Below are positions 1 through 10,684 of a stretch of DNA of 64,000 nt, in pieces. Position 1 is the stretch's first letter, and each line of letters begins with the position of its first letter. The DNA is from Nitrincola lacisaponensis (GTDB lineage Bacteria; Pseudomonadota; Gammaproteobacteria; Pseudomonadales; Balneatricaceae). The position numbers were made by a program, and so were the translations under genes. The DNA lies in assembly GCF_000691225.1 (NCBI RefSeq), contig NZ_JMSZ01000016.1, positions 744,001-808,000 on the forward strand, written 5' to 3'. The notes beneath the pieces were generated by a model that saw only the letters and a list, made by a program, of their open reading frames with translations, was not told the origin of the DNA and did not search any database.

Positions 1-584
1 TAGATGATGCATTTCCTCGGGATATTTTGTATCAGACGCTGAGCGCTGTATCGCATGAGTATCCGTTGATTCGGATTGACCTGATGGAGACGGTACTCTC
101 CGGTGCAAATGAATTGTTGGCGCAGGGAAAGGTTGAAATTGCGGTTTCGCCTTTTACCTTGGCAGATAATCTCAGTGAGGATATTTGCCAGGTTGAGTTT
201 ATCGCTGTGGCAGGGAGTGAGCATCCGTTGAATCAATTGGGGCGTGAGCTGACGCTGGAGGATTTGAAAAGCTGCCGTCAGATTGTGTTGCGCGATTCAG
301 GAAAAGCACGTGATAAAGAGCATGGCTGGCTGGGATCTGAACAGCGTTGGACTGTGAGTCATGTGGGGACTTCTATCGAGTTGTTGTTGAAGCAGCTTGG
401 TTTTGCCTGGTTGCCACACCATGCCGTGAAACCCTATCTGGACAAGGGACAGCTAAAAGCGCTGGTGTTGCCACGGGGGAATTGTCGCAGCTCGACTTTT
501 TATCTGAATTTTAATGATGCGGATACTCTGGGACCGGTAGCCCGTACATTCCTCGGGCATTTGCGTTATTTAACGCAGGATTAG
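1..584 (+). CDS. LysR-family transcriptional regulator, 3' part (truncated by window edge)
   Basis: The reading frame is open from the first in-frame codon (position 3) to a TAG stop at 584, so the gene begins upstream of the window. The visible part, about 190 residues, is the effector-binding domain typical of LysR regulators. It contains the GKVEIAVSP segment, a central strand with FIAVAGSEHPL, and a late GFAWLPHHAV segment where the family usually has G-(I/V)-(A/G)-x-L-P. The helix-turn-helix half is not in the window. The TTG at 27 is internal and not the real start. The target genes cannot be told from here; the next gene, on the same strand after 127 bases, is the CHASE2 cyclase. Confidence 0.85.
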   Translation, partial: DDAFPRDILYQTLSAVSHEYPLIRIDLMETVLSGANELLAQGKVEIAVSPFTLADNLSEDICQVEFIAVAGSEHPLNQLGRELTLEDLKSCRQIVLRDSGKARDKEHGWLGSEQRWTVSHVGTSIELLLKQLGFAWLPHHAVKPYLDKGQLKALVLPRGNCRSSTFYLNFNDADTLGPVARTFLGHLRYLTQD

Positions 585-660
585 GTGATTGGGAATGCTT
601 TTTCGATTTGGCTGTTCCCGGTCCATTTGCCATACAGACAGAACGTGACGATACTGCTGA

Positions 661-688
661 TTGATAACTTTCAGGCCACCGGTTTAAG
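661..688 (+). promoter_or_regulatory. possible weak sigma-70 promoter for the cyclase gene
   Basis: TTGATA at 661-666 lies 16 bases before TTTAAG at 683-688, just ahead of the AGGAAGAG ribosome binding site of the gene starting at 712. The -35 box is good and the -10 box is poor (4 of 6). The rest of the 585-711 gap shows only a loose GGGAA/TTCCC inverted repeat and no gene. Confidence 0.3.
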
Positions 689-711
689 TTAACTGAGCAG
701 GAAGAGCGAAT

Positions 712-2712
712 TTGAACAGCTCAAGCAGACTGTTTAGCTATATGCGTCGACAATTCACAACCACGCAAAGTATGTTTATGCGTGGTGCGAGTGTAGCCTG
801 CTTTCTCCTGTTGGTTCAGTTAGGCGGATTGGGTGAACGCCTTGGCTTTAGTGAATATGACGTTTTGAGTGTTTTGACTGCAGTACCGCCACCTTCACAA
901 GGCGTGGTCATCATTGGCATTGATGATCCCTCTTTTCTCGAGCTCGATCTGTCTCCTCCTTTACCTCGCCGTTTGTATGCTCAACTGATTGAGGCGGTAG
1001 TAGAGGCTGATGCAAAGAGCCTGGGGATCGATCTGCTGTTTTCCGAGCCTCAAGGTCCGGATGACGACCTCCGGATGGAGCAGGCGTTATTTGCTGCAGA
1101 TAAACAAGGGATAGCGGTTGTATTGGCTGGTGCCAGGGTTGAGGTGACTTCAACACAGGTGCAGTCTTACACACAGCACCTTTTGCCCATTTATGCAGAT
1201 GTTCCGGTTGGTTATGTGAATCACCTGGCGGATGTGGACAGGGTGGTGCGGCGTATTTCCACTGATACACACAGCTTTTGGCATCAGGTCACTGAGTTAT
1301 CCGGAGTGGAGTATTGGCCACCGCCACCCGGAGCTCGGCTTCGCTATTATGCTCCAGAGGTTGACCTGGACTATGTGCAGTTTACCCAGGCATTGTTCCC
1401 TGATAAAAATCTGCCGCCGAATGCCTTCCGGGACAGGCTGCTGTTACTGGGTGTTAATACTCCGGTTTCAGGAGTAGACCGTTTTCCAACCCCCTTTGGT
1501 GACCATGAAATTGCCGGTGTGGCGCTACATGCGACAGCCATAAACAATGCGTTATTCAATGACTGGATTGCAACACAACCACTTTGGGTGACGCTGGTCT
1601 CCACCACTCTTGTGTTGCTGGCCCTGATGATCGCTACCCGGCAGTGGAAGCCGGGACATGCTGCATGGGTGTTGCTCTGTAGTCTTGTTCTGCTCTGTGC
1701 TGGTGTCATTTGGCAGTTTTATCTGGGCTGGTGGTGGTTGCTTTGGCCATCCGTATTGGGAGCCATTTTTCTGTATAACTATGATGCAGCCACAAATTAC
1801 TGGGTTGAGTGGCGGCGTAAGGAGCAGCTGCGCGAGCTTTTTTCAAGCTATGTTCCCTCTGCAATTGTAGACCAGTTGACTCAGCAACACATGGCACCGG
1901 TTACCAGTGGAGAGAAACGCGAGTTGACTATTTTGTTTGCAGATTTGGCTGGGTTCACCGCTGCGAATGAAGTCATGAGTCCAGATGAAGTGGCGACTGC
2001 ATTGAATGAATATTTTTCAGTGATGACACAGGTAATACATGGGCAGGGTGGAACGCTGGACAAATTTATTGGTGATGCTGTGATGGCGTTCTGGAACGCG
2101 CCTTTGGATCAGCCGGATCATGCTAACAGGGCTTTGGCGAGTGCTTGCGACATGCAGCGTGCCATGGATGAGTTAAGAAAGCATTGGTATGGTACGCCTT
2201 TTGAAAACATTAAGTTACGTGTTGGTTTGCATACAGGAGAAGCCTCTGTCGGCAATATGGGCTCCAAGGCACGCTTCACCTATACGGCTGTAGGGGATAG
2301 TGTGAATACCGCTGCGCGGCTGGAAGGGGCCAATAAGGTGATGGGCAGTGATATTTTGCTGTCGAAATCCACTGTAGAGCAGCTGAGAGGTGATAATCTG
2401 CCACCCCTTGCCTGGTTAGACCGCTTGCGGGTTGCAGGGAAACATGACGCTATCGATGTGTTTACGCCTGTTCAAGATCCACTTCTGGCAGAGACTTCCA
2501 GGGCAGTATTAGACTATTTGATACGGGGTGAACTAGATCCCGCACTAAAAGCCTGCCAATTCTTGTGTATACTCATGGAACAGCAACAATCAGCTTTACT
2601 ACCTCAAACTGAACGAATATTTGCACGTCTTCAGGGATTACAGGGGAGTATAAATACCGGCAGGGGTGCCTCCAGGCAGACGATTGACTTTAGTTTTAGC
2701 ATCGGTAAATGA
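712..2712 (+). CDS. CHASE2-domain class III adenylate/guanylate cyclase
   Basis: A 666-residue membrane-bound cyclase. A short N-terminal tail and one membrane helix (about 26-44) lead into an extracytoplasmic CHASE2 sensor (about 55-280). Three closely spaced helices follow (about 291-356), then a class III catalytic domain (about 403-560). Metal-binding aspartates are visible at D411 in FADLAGFT and D455 in IGDAVMAF. Lys451 and Asp529 (in VGDSVNTAAR) occupy the purine-selecting positions and match the adenylate rather than guanylate cyclase pattern, so cAMP is the likely product. The start is TTG, chosen because AGGAAGAG lies at a suitable distance and the first helix would otherwise be lost. 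The FecR-TPR-barrel gene follows after 34 bases, so the two are probably co-transcribed. The signal sensed by CHASE2 is unknown. Confidence 0.88.
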   Translation: MNSSSRLFSYMRRQFTTTQSMFMRGASVACFLLLVQLGGLGERLGFSEYDVLSVLTAVPPPSQGVVIIGIDDPSFLELDLSPPLPRRLYAQLIEAVVEADAKSLGIDLLFSEPQGPDDDLRMEQALFAADKQGIAVVLAGARVEVTSTQVQSYTQHLLPIYADVPVGYVNHLADVDRVVRRISTDTHSFWHQVTELSGVEYWPPPPGARLRYYAPEVDLDYVQFTQALFPDKNLPPNAFRDRLLLLGVNTPVSGVDRFPTPFGDHEIAGVALHATAINNALFNDWIATQPLWVTLVSTTLVLLALMIATRQWKPGHAAWVLLCSLVLLCAGVIWQFYLGWWWLLWPSVLGAIFLYNYDAATNYWVEWRRKEQLRELFSSYVPSAIVDQLTQQHMAPVTSGEKRELTILFADLAGFTAANEVMSPDEVATALNEYFSVMTQVIHGQGGTLDKFIGDAVMAFWNAPLDQPDHANRALASACDMQRAMDELRKHWYGTPFENIKLRVGLHTGEASVGNMGSKARFTYTAVGDSVNTAARLEGANKVMGSDILLSKSTVEQLRGDNLPPLAWLDRLRVAGKHDAIDVFTPVQDPLLAETSRAVLDYLIRGELDPALKACQFLCILMEQQQSALLPQTERIFARLQGLQGSINTGRGASRQTIDFSFSIGK

Positions 2713-2746
2713 GCAGTAACACCGATAAGTCCTTCGGAGGTGTTCT

Positions 2747-5700
2747 ATGCAGTTTAAACCAGTGGCTTCAGCACTGTCCTTCTATAGTTTACTGCTGTTG
2801 TTTAGCCCATCTCTGAGTGCTGACCCTGCTGCTGAAATTATCAGCCTGTCTGGTCAGGGCGAAACACGCTCATCAGAGTCACTCGCTTGGTCTGCTGCCG
2901 TTATTTCACAGCAGCTAAATGCAGGTGCTGATGTGCGTACACTCAGTTATTCGTCTGCGGCACTACTTCTGGCAGATCAGACACAGCTACGTATGAATGC
3001 TAATGCTCAGATCCGACTGCAGGAAACAGGCACGGAAAAAACCCGGCTACAACTGGTTGTTGGTCGATTATGGTCACGAACCAAAAGGGCTTCTGGAGCT
3101 CTGGAGCTGGAAACACCTGCAGCTTTGGCTGTGGTGCGTGGTACGGATTGGGATGTTCAGGTGGATGCTGAAGGGCGCACGACCCTCTCGGTACTCACAG
3201 GCCTGATAGAGGTGTCTAATGATTATGGTCGTGTTGAGGTAGGACCCTCTGAAGAAGCCTATGTGGAGCCGGGCCAGGCCCCGGTAAAACGTTTGCTTAT
3301 CAATCCCCAGGAACGTGTGCAGTGGGTGATGGCTAATCCCATTGATCCCGAGAGATACCGGGAGTTTTCGGTATCATCCAGTGATCAGCCTTTGCTGCAG
3401 ATACGTGAGCTGATTGGTGATCATGCGCTTGAGCAGGCTCATGTGCTCCTGGAGGGCTTGGCCGAGCAGGAGATGTATAGTGTGCCTGTTGGGTTGATGC
3501 TGGCTGATTTTGAGCTCTATTCAGGTGAGTTCGAACAGGCCCAGAATCGTCTGTATCACCTGTGGAATACCTATCAGGACCCCCGCGTGGCAGCTCGACG
3601 GGCTGATGTCTTGATCGCTCAGGATCGTATGGTTGTGGCACGTGACTTTCTGGATCAGGCTTTATCCGTGATGCCTGACTCAGCCGAGTTACGCTTGGCC
3701 AGTGCCAACTGGTGGCGGTTGCAGGGAGATGTAGCTCAGGCACTGGCCGGTTATCGATCGGCCATTGAGTTGGCCGTCTCGCCCTCTACACAAGCGGCTG
3801 CATATCATGGTCTGGGGCGCGCTGAGATGGAGCGAGGCGATTTGAGACAGGCGCGTGAAGCGCTGGCTACCTCAGTTGAGCTTGCTCCGGAAAATGCGGA
3901 ATATATCGGGGAGTTGGCATTAGAGTCCACCTTGTCTTACCGGCTGTCGGAAGCAGACCGTCACTATGCATCTGCTTTGACACTGGCGGAGGATGATTAT
4001 GTCAGCCTTGCGGGTAGTGGTTTGCTGGCATTGCAGCGTGGCGATACAGGCGTTGCTCAGGCGCAATTATTAAAAGCGGTCACTATTGAGCCACGTTTTG
4101 CACGCGGGCAAGTCTGGCTCGCCGTAGCCGAGTTTCAGTTAGGTAATCGGGCGGCTGCACTGGATTCTCTGAACCGGGCGATTCAGGCGGACCCCAATGA
4201 CCCGCTTCCCTGGCAAATCCGTTCAGTAATAGAGAATGATATGGGAAGACCGGTGGATGCCATCAACTCTGCCAGAGAGTCCCTGATCCGCTTGCCTTAC
4301 CTTAAATCACTCAATCAACTGGCCAACGATAGTCAGGGCTCTGCCAACCTGGGAAAGGCATTTGGTGATTTTGGTCTGGAACATTGGGCAAGAGCCTATG
4401 CAGAGGCGTCGAGTCATCCCTTGTGGGCGGGCAGTCATTTTTTTATGGCAAACCGTCTCGACAGTGACTTTGGCCGGCGTTCAGAGCTTTTTAAGGGTTA
4501 TCTGGCAGATCCTATGGTGTTTGGTGCAGGCTCAGCAACGCCTACGCTCTTTGCTCGCCCCGGGCGTCATGTTGAGCTTGAATCGTTGTTCTGGCGCTCG
4601 GAGGCACGTGATGATGTGAGTGTTAGCGGAACTGTTCGCGGTTTAAACGCAGAACCTTTCAGGTCGGCCTGGTTGCTTCAGGCCCAAGGGCTGTATATGG
4701 ACCCCAGGGAAAGCGATACCCTTGACGGGTATGAGTTACGTGAAGGTGGACTGGTCGCAGCGCTCGGGTTGAAGCCGACGGAAGAGCTGGGCGTGTTCTT
4801 GTTGCACAATGAAAGTAAATCGCGCCTGCGCTTTCCTGAACCGGTTTATCTGGGTGGTTTTTCGTTCTTTTATAAGCCGGAATATTACCATTTGCGCAGA
4901 ACTGATGCGGGCGCTAGTTACCGTTGGAGCCCCGATTCTCAGACATCGCTGAAAATCAGCCATGCTGACTTTGATGTGGATACAGAGTTGTTTGATTTTC
5001 TATATGGTCCGCAGGATCGGCGCTACCAGGCGACTGAAACAGGTGCGCATGTGCAACATACCCATTTAATCAATGAGCATCGTTTAAATCTGGGTATCGA
5101 AAGTATCACCGCGAAAGGAGATGCCTCACTGGGTGACAGCCTGTTCCGCAATGATCAGCTGGCACGACAAGAGTATCGTATGGCGTGGCTGGCGGGTGAG
5201 TGGCGTTATGATGACTGGAGTGTGTATACCGAAGGTTACTGGCCCCGGTTTAAATTTGAGTTTTCCGATCGTGCCGTTGATCCCACCACGGGTAATCAGT
5301 TTGCGCCAGCTATCGAGTTTGATGACCGCTCATCGCCGGACTTTCTGCCACGCGTGGGAGTGACCCGGCGCTTTGGTGCAGGGAATGCATTGCATCTCGG
5401 TTACCTGGAAACGCTACAGGCTCCCGGAAACCATACGTTATCACCGGTCATGATGGGTGGAATACCCATAGATCATCAGTTTTTGTTACCGGGTAGTCAT
5501 GCACGTAAAACGGCGGTTCGGCTGAATATGGAGTTGAATCCCCGTATGTTTCTGTCACTGGAAGCACAGCAACAGAAAATTTCCAATCCAAGGGATGCTA
5601 CAGGTCGACTGTTTGCGCAGCGCCTGAATCCGATCCCGGATACGATCACCCGTATCGGGCCCAGAGAGTTTGTGGGTGGTGCACGCATACTCAGTTACGA

Positions 5701-6109
5701 TACCCGTCCACTTTTCGGAAGAGGAGAGATACAGCGCATCAGTATGGGGTTAGATACTATTCTGACCGATAACCTGGCATTAATGACCCACTATGCGCAT
5801 ACCGAAAGTAAAAATGAGGAGGCTGCTTTTTACGGTAATCGCCTGCCCGGTTTTGCCCGGCATGATGTGGCGACGCTGGCGACGTATCATCATGGTGAGC
5901 GTAACTACACGATCGTGGGCGCGCGCTATCTGGGTGGGCATTTTCTGGATGAAGCCAATCAGTCCTGGCGAAAGGGGAGTGGCTCTTTCTCCATTGGACA
6001 CAGTCGTGAAAACTTTCACAGAGACTGGCGTTTTGATATTGGTGCTGTGGGTCTGGCTCAGCGTGATCAGGACCCTGAGTATTTTGTCAAACTCTTTAAA
6101 CGCTGGTAA
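2747..6109 (+). CDS. FecR-domain / TPR / outer membrane beta-barrel fusion protein
   Basis: A 1120-residue exported protein. Residues 1-24 are a signal peptide ending near SLSA. About 55-180 is a FecR-type domain with the hallmark RGTDWDV (131-137). About 215-520 contains tandem tetratricopeptide repeats, e.g. QARDALxxA-like helices with the PENAEY and PNDPLPW turns. From about 560 to the end the sequence has alternating aromatic/polar strands typical of an outer membrane barrel and finishes on YFVKLFKRW, with a terminal aromatic like a BAM signal. GGAGGTG precedes the ATG at a good distance. FecR domains usually sit in inner-membrane anti-sigma regulators, so here the domain must be periplasmic on an outer membrane protein. 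With the upstream CHASE2 cyclase, a joint signalling role is plausible but inferred. I do not recognise a named gene. Confidence 0.82.
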   Translation: MQFKPVASALSFYSLLLLFSPSLSADPAAEIISLSGQGETRSSESLAWSAAVISQQLNAGADVRTLSYSSAALLLADQTQLRMNANAQIRLQETGTEKTRLQLVVGRLWSRTKRASGALELETPAALAVVRGTDWDVQVDAEGRTTLSVLTGLIEVSNDYGRVEVGPSEEAYVEPGQAPVKRLLINPQERVQWVMANPIDPERYREFSVSSSDQPLLQIRELIGDHALEQAHVLLEGLAEQEMYSVPVGLMLADFELYSGEFEQAQNRLYHLWNTYQDPRVAARRADVLIAQDRMVVARDFLDQALSVMPDSAELRLASANWWRLQGDVAQALAGYRSAIELAVSPSTQAAAYHGLGRAEMERGDLRQAREALATSVELAPENAEYIGELALESTLSYRLSEADRHYASALTLAEDDYVSLAGSGLLALQRGDTGVAQAQLLKAVTIEPRFARGQVWLAVAEFQLGNRAAALDSLNRAIQADPNDPLPWQIRSVIENDMGRPVDAINSARESLIRLPYLKSLNQLANDSQGSANLGKAFGDFGLEHWARAYAEASSHPLWAGSHFFMANRLDSDFGRRSELFKGYLADPMVFGAGSATPTLFARPGRHVELESLFWRSEARDDVSVSGTVRGLNAEPFRSAWLLQAQGLYMDPRESDTLDGYELREGGLVAALGLKPTEELGVFLLHNESKSRLRFPEPVYLGGFSFFYKPEYYHLRRTDAGASYRWSPDSQTSLKISHADFDVDTELFDFLYGPQDRRYQATETGAHVQHTHLINEHRLNLGIESITAKGDASLGDSLFRNDQLARQEYRMAWLAGEWRYDDWSVYTEGYWPRFKFEFSDRAVDPTTGNQFAPAIEFDDRSSPDFLPRVGVTRRFGAGNALHLGYLETLQAPGNHTLSPVMMGGIPIDHQFLLPGSHARKTAVRLNMELNPRMFLSLEAQQQKISNPRDATGRLFAQRLNPIPDTITRIGPREFVGGARILSYDTRPLFGRGEIQRISMGLDTILTDNLALMTHYAHTESKNEEAAFYGNRLPGFARHDVATLATYHHGERNYTIVGARYLGGHFLDEANQSWRKGSGSFSIGHSRENFHRDWRFDIGAVGLAQRDQDPEYFVKLFKRW

Positions 6110-6135
6110 CGCGGTATAACTTGTCGTGGTATCCA

Positions 6136-6172
6136 GCAGTCTGAATCATGCGTTTGACATGACTCAGACTGC
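6136..6172. terminator. inverted repeat between convergent genes, likely bidirectional terminator
   Basis: Two 15-base arms (6136-6150 and 6158-6172) pair with a single mismatch around a 7-base loop. They lie between the stop of the FecR-barrel gene and the stop of gatB. There is no clear T-run on either side, so termination may be factor-assisted. Confidence 0.6.
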
Positions 6173-6187
6173 TTGGGCAGGAATGGC

Positions 6188-7639
6188 TCAGCAGAGCTGG
6201 TCCAGCTTCTGCTTCAAGAGACCCTGGACCTGGCCTGGGTTGGCTTTGCCCTGTGTCAGTTTCATCACCTGGCCCATAAAGAAGCCCAGCATTTTGCCAC
6301 GTTTATCAGGCTCTGCCGCGATATACTGGTCAACCTGAGGCGTGCATTGGGCAATCACTTGATCAATTGCCGCTTCGATGGCGCCTGAGTCATTGACCTG
6401 TTTGAGGCCTTTGGCTTCTATGATGCTGTCGGCTGTGCCGCCTTCGTTCCAGAGCAGTTCAAAGACATTTTTACCGATTTTGCCGGTAATGGTGTCATCC
6501 TGGATTCGTTGAATCAGCCCTGCAAGCTGTTGAGCACTGACGGGTGATGCACTGATACTGAGGTCTGCCTGATTGAGGAAGCGTGCCAGTTCGCCGGTAA
6601 TCCAGTTGGCCGACAGTTTGGCATCTCCTGTCAGGGTGACAACCTCTTCAAAGTAATCCGCCTGAGCGCGCTCGGATGCCAGTACGCCTGCATCGTAGTC
6701 AGACAGGCTGTATTGGTCGATAAAGCGCTGGCGGCGTGCATCTGGCAGCTCGGGCAGCTGTTCACGGATCGTTTCAATATAGGCATCATCAATGATTACC
6801 GGCAGAAGGTCCGGGCAAGGGAAGTAGCGGTAGTCATTGGCTTCTTCCTTGGACCGCATGCTGCGGGTTTCATTACGGTCCGGATCATAGAGGCGGGTTT
6901 CCTGTACCACTCTGCCACCGTCTTCGATCAAGTCGATCTGGCGGGCTACTTCAGTCTCAATCGCCCGTTCGATAAAGCGGAAAGAGTTGATGTTTTTCAG
7001 TTCAGTACGGGTGCCCAGTGCCTCCTGGCCTTTGGGGCGAATCGAGACGTTACAGTCGCAGCGCATGGAGCCTTCGGCCATATTGCCATCACAAATGCCC
7101 AGCGTGGTGACTATGGCGTGAATTTTCCGGGCATAGGCCGCGGCTTCCTTGGCGCTGCGCATATCCGGTTCAGACACGATTTCGACCAGTGGTGTGCCAG
7201 CGCGGTTCAGGTCGATACCGCTCATGCCATGAAAGTCTTCATGCAGGGACTTGCCTGCATCTTCTTCCAGGTGGGCATGATGGATGCGTACCCGTCGGCT
7301 GCTGCCATCTTCCAGTTGGATATCCACATGGCCCGTTCCAACTATGGGTTCAGCCAGCTGTGTGGTTTGATAGCCTTTGGGCAGGTCGGGGTAAAAATAG
7401 TTTTTGCGTTCAAAAACAGAGCGTTTACCTATCTCTGCATCAATCGCCAGGCCAAACATGATGGCCATGCGCAGGGCGTTCTCATTGAAAACCGGCAGCG
7501 TGCCCGGCAGTGCCAGATCGACAGCGCAGGCCTGGGTGTTGGGTTCAGCGCCAAAGGCGGTGCTGGCACCAGAGAAAATTTTTGTCTGGGTGGCGAGCTG
7601 GACATGGATTTCCAGCCCGATAACAACTTCCCATTCCAT
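6188..7639 (-). CDS. gatB: Asp-tRNA(Asn)/Glu-tRNA(Gln) amidotransferase subunit B
   Basis: The 483-residue GatB subunit of the cytoplasmic GatCAB complex. It binds misacylated Glu-tRNA(Gln) or Asp-tRNA(Asn), phosphorylates the aminoacyl group and amidates it with ammonia from GatA. The N-terminus [13 protein letters not shown] and the internal [11 protein letters not shown] and CDCNVS segments are family hallmarks. The C-terminal part (about 330-480) is the YqeY-like tRNA-binding tail, ending in GKANPGQVQ. It is the last gene of gatCAB, five bases after gatA. Length matches the family. Its presence implies that the organism makes at least one of Gln-tRNA or Asn-tRNA indirectly. Confidence 0.97.
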   Translation of the reverse strand: MEWEVVIGLEIHVQLATQTKIFSGASTAFGAEPNTQACAVDLALPGTLPVFNENALRMAIMFGLAIDAEIGKRSVFERKNYFYPDLPKGYQTTQLAEPIVGTGHVDIQLEDGSSRRVRIHHAHLEEDAGKSLHEDFHGMSGIDLNRAGTPLVEIVSEPDMRSAKEAAAYARKIHAIVTTLGICDGNMAEGSMRCDCNVSIRPKGQEALGTRTELKNINSFRFIERAIETEVARQIDLIEDGGRVVQETRLYDPDRNETRSMRSKEEANDYRYFPCPDLLPVIIDDAYIETIREQLPELPDARRQRFIDQYSLSDYDAGVLASERAQADYFEEVVTLTGDAKLSANWITGELARFLNQADLSISASPVSAQQLAGLIQRIQDDTITGKIGKNVFELLWNEGGTADSIIEAKGLKQVNDSGAIEAAIDQVIAQCTPQVDQYIAAEPDKRGKMLGFFMGQVMKLTQGKANPGQVQGLLKQKLDQLC

Positions 7640-7644
7640 CTTGA

Positions 7645-9105
7645 TTAGTCCTCGCTCAGGTTGGCTGGGGTGTGTTGATGCCAGTCCGTGACCTGCTGGT
7701 ATTGGTGTGCAATGTTCAGTAACCGGGCTTCATCAAAGTAGTTGCCGATCAACTGCAGGCCAACGGGCAAGTGGCCCGAGAAGCCGCAGGGGATCGACAT
7801 GCCAGGCAGTCCTGCCAGGTTGAGTGACAGGGTAAAGACGTCTTCCATGTACATGGACACCGGGTCGCTGTTTTTCTCGCCCAGGGGGAAGGCTGCGCAA
7901 GGAGTGACGGGTGCCATAATGACATCGACATCCTGCAATACTCGTACAAAGTCCTGCTGAATCAGGCGACGGATCTGCTGTGCTTTGCGATAGTAGGCAT
8001 CGTAAAAGCCTTCAGACAGGGCATAGGTACCGACCATGATGCGGCGTTTGACTTCAGTACCAAAGCCTTCTTCGCGGGTGCGCTTGTAGAGGTCTTCAAG
8101 GTCCTTCGGTGCAGCGCAGCGATGGCCGTAGCGCACACCATCAAAGCGTGACAGGTTGGATGAGGCCTCAGCCGGTGCCAGAATGTAGTAGGCCGGGATG
8201 CTTAGCTGGGTATTGGGTAGGCTGACTTCTTTGACCTGGGCACCCATTTTTTCAAATTCGGCAACAGCTTCACGTACGCGTTGCAGAATTTCCGGGTCGG
8301 TGCCTTCAGCGAAGTACTCTTTTGGCAAGCCGATACGCAAGCCCGAAAGGCTGTTGTTCAGGCTGGCACGGTAGTCAGGTACTGGGTGCACTGCGCAGGT
8401 TGAATCCAGCGGGTCTTCGCCCGCCATGGCTTGCAGCAGCAGTGCTGCATCCTCAGCGCTGCGTGTCATGGGACCTGCCTGATCGAAGGAAGAGGCGTAG
8501 GCGATCATGCCATAGCGTGAAATGCGGCCATAGGTGGGTTTGAGCCCGGTAATGCCACACAGTGCGGCAGGCTGGCGGATTGAGCCACCGGTATCTGAGC
8601 CTGTGGCTGCAGGTACCAGTCGTGCGGCAACAGCAGCGGCAGAGCCACCGGATGAGCCGCCGGGCACACGCTGTGAATCCCAGGGATTGCGCGCCGGGCC
8701 ATAGTAACTGGATTCATTGGATGAGCCCATGGCGAACTCGTCCATATTGGTCTTGCCCAGCGTTACCATGCCTGCCTGATTCAGACGTTCAACCAGAGTG
8801 GCGTTGTAGGGTGATACAAAGTTGTCCAGCATGCGGGAACCACAGCTGGTACGAATGCCTTGGGTACAAAACAGATCTTTATGTGCAACAGGCAGACCGG
8901 TTAAGGGCGTTGCATGTCCCGCGGCACGGCTGGCATCTGCGGCTTTTGCCTGCAGCAGGGCCTGCTCCTCTGACAGGGTAATAAAACTGTTGTACTGGCT
9001 ATCCAGGCGCTTGATGCGCTCAAGGAGCGCTTGTGTCAGCTCCAGGCTGCTGAATTGGCCTTGGCTCAGAGCCTGTGATAGCTCGCTGAGAGTCAGGTTA
9101 AACAT
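7645..9105 (-). CDS. gatA: Asp-tRNA(Asn)/Glu-tRNA(Gln) amidotransferase subunit A
   Basis: The 486-residue amidase-signature subunit that releases ammonia from glutamine and channels it to GatB. The Ser-cisSer-Lys catalytic set is visible: the Lys in PVAHKDLF, the Ser in [12 protein letters not shown], and the glycine/serine-rich [16 protein letters not shown]. Length is normal. It lies between gatC and gatB on the minus strand with short gaps, consistent with one gatCAB transcript. Confidence 0.97.
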   Translation of the reverse strand: MFNLTLSELSQALSQGQFSSLELTQALLERIKRLDSQYNSFITLSEEQALLQAKAADASRAAGHATPLTGLPVAHKDLFCTQGIRTSCGSRMLDNFVSPYNATLVERLNQAGMVTLGKTNMDEFAMGSSNESSYYGPARNPWDSQRVPGGSSGGSAAAVAARLVPAATGSDTGGSIRQPAALCGITGLKPTYGRISRYGMIAYASSFDQAGPMTRSAEDAALLLQAMAGEDPLDSTCAVHPVPDYRASLNNSLSGLRIGLPKEYFAEGTDPEILQRVREAVAEFEKMGAQVKEVSLPNTQLSIPAYYILAPAEASSNLSRFDGVRYGHRCAAPKDLEDLYKRTREEGFGTEVKRRIMVGTYALSEGFYDAYYRKAQQIRRLIQQDFVRVLQDVDVIMAPVTPCAAFPLGEKNSDPVSMYMEDVFTLSLNLAGLPGMSIPCGFSGHLPVGLQLIGNYFDEARLLNIAHQYQQVTDWHQHTPANLSED

Positions 9106-9136
9106 CAGTGGTTTCCTTGGGGTAGAGGGGCATCAA

Positions 9137-9424
9137 TCATTCAATGACTTTGGGGACCAGAAACAGTCCATCTTCGACAGCGGGCGCACAGGCCTGCAAG
9201 CTGTCACGCTGATTGGCTTCGGTCACGACATCGCTGCGCAGGCGTTGTACCGCATCCAGCGGATGGGCCAGCGGTTCGATTCCGTCCGTTGGGGTGGCCT
9301 GCATCTGGTCAATCAGACTGAGAATGCTGTTCAGACTCTCGGTATACTCCGGAATTTCCGGTTCATGAATGGCCAGGCGGGCCAGATGTGCGATGCGTTC
9401 CACATCAGATCGGTCCAGAGACAT
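9137..9424 (-). CDS. gatC: Asp-tRNA(Asn)/Glu-tRNA(Gln) amidotransferase subunit C
   Basis: A 95-residue small subunit that stabilises the GatA-GatB complex. It begins [18 protein letters not shown], the standard GatC N-terminus. The ATG at 9424 is preferred over an in-frame GTG at 9439 because it gives the usual length and N-terminus; a weak GAGAA lies upstream. It is the first gene of gatCAB and is divergent from mreB. Confidence 0.94.
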   Translation of the reverse strand: MSLDRSDVERIAHLARLAIHEPEIPEYTESLNSILSLIDQMQATPTDGIEPLAHPLDAVQRLRSDVVTEANQRDSLQACAPAVEDGLFLVPKVIE

Positions 9425-9446
9425 AAAGCAATTTCTCACATTCGGC

Positions 9447-10609
<1,163 letters not shown>

Positions 10610-10612
10610 TTC

Positions 10613-10684
10613 ATGCCCAGCTGGCCCTTGCTGTTATTGAATCGGATGTCTCTGCTATTGCAGCAGCGGGAGGTGTCCGATTAA
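10613..10684 (+). other. 23-codon mini-ORF between mreB and mreC, possible translational coupler
   Basis: An ATG three bases after the mreB stop opens a 23-codon frame (MPSWPLLLLNRMSLLLQQRE and three more residues). Its TAA at 10682-10684 overlaps by one base the ATT at 10680 proposed as the mreC start. Its last codons run through the GGGAGGTG Shine-Dalgarno sequence of mreC. I see no distinct ribosome binding site for it. It could be a leader that couples mreC translation to mreB, or have no function. Confidence 0.3.

Noticed and set aside
6713-7648. 311-codon open frame on the plus strand
   Set aside because: It is fully antisense to gatB, has low-complexity shadow composition and no ribosome binding site.
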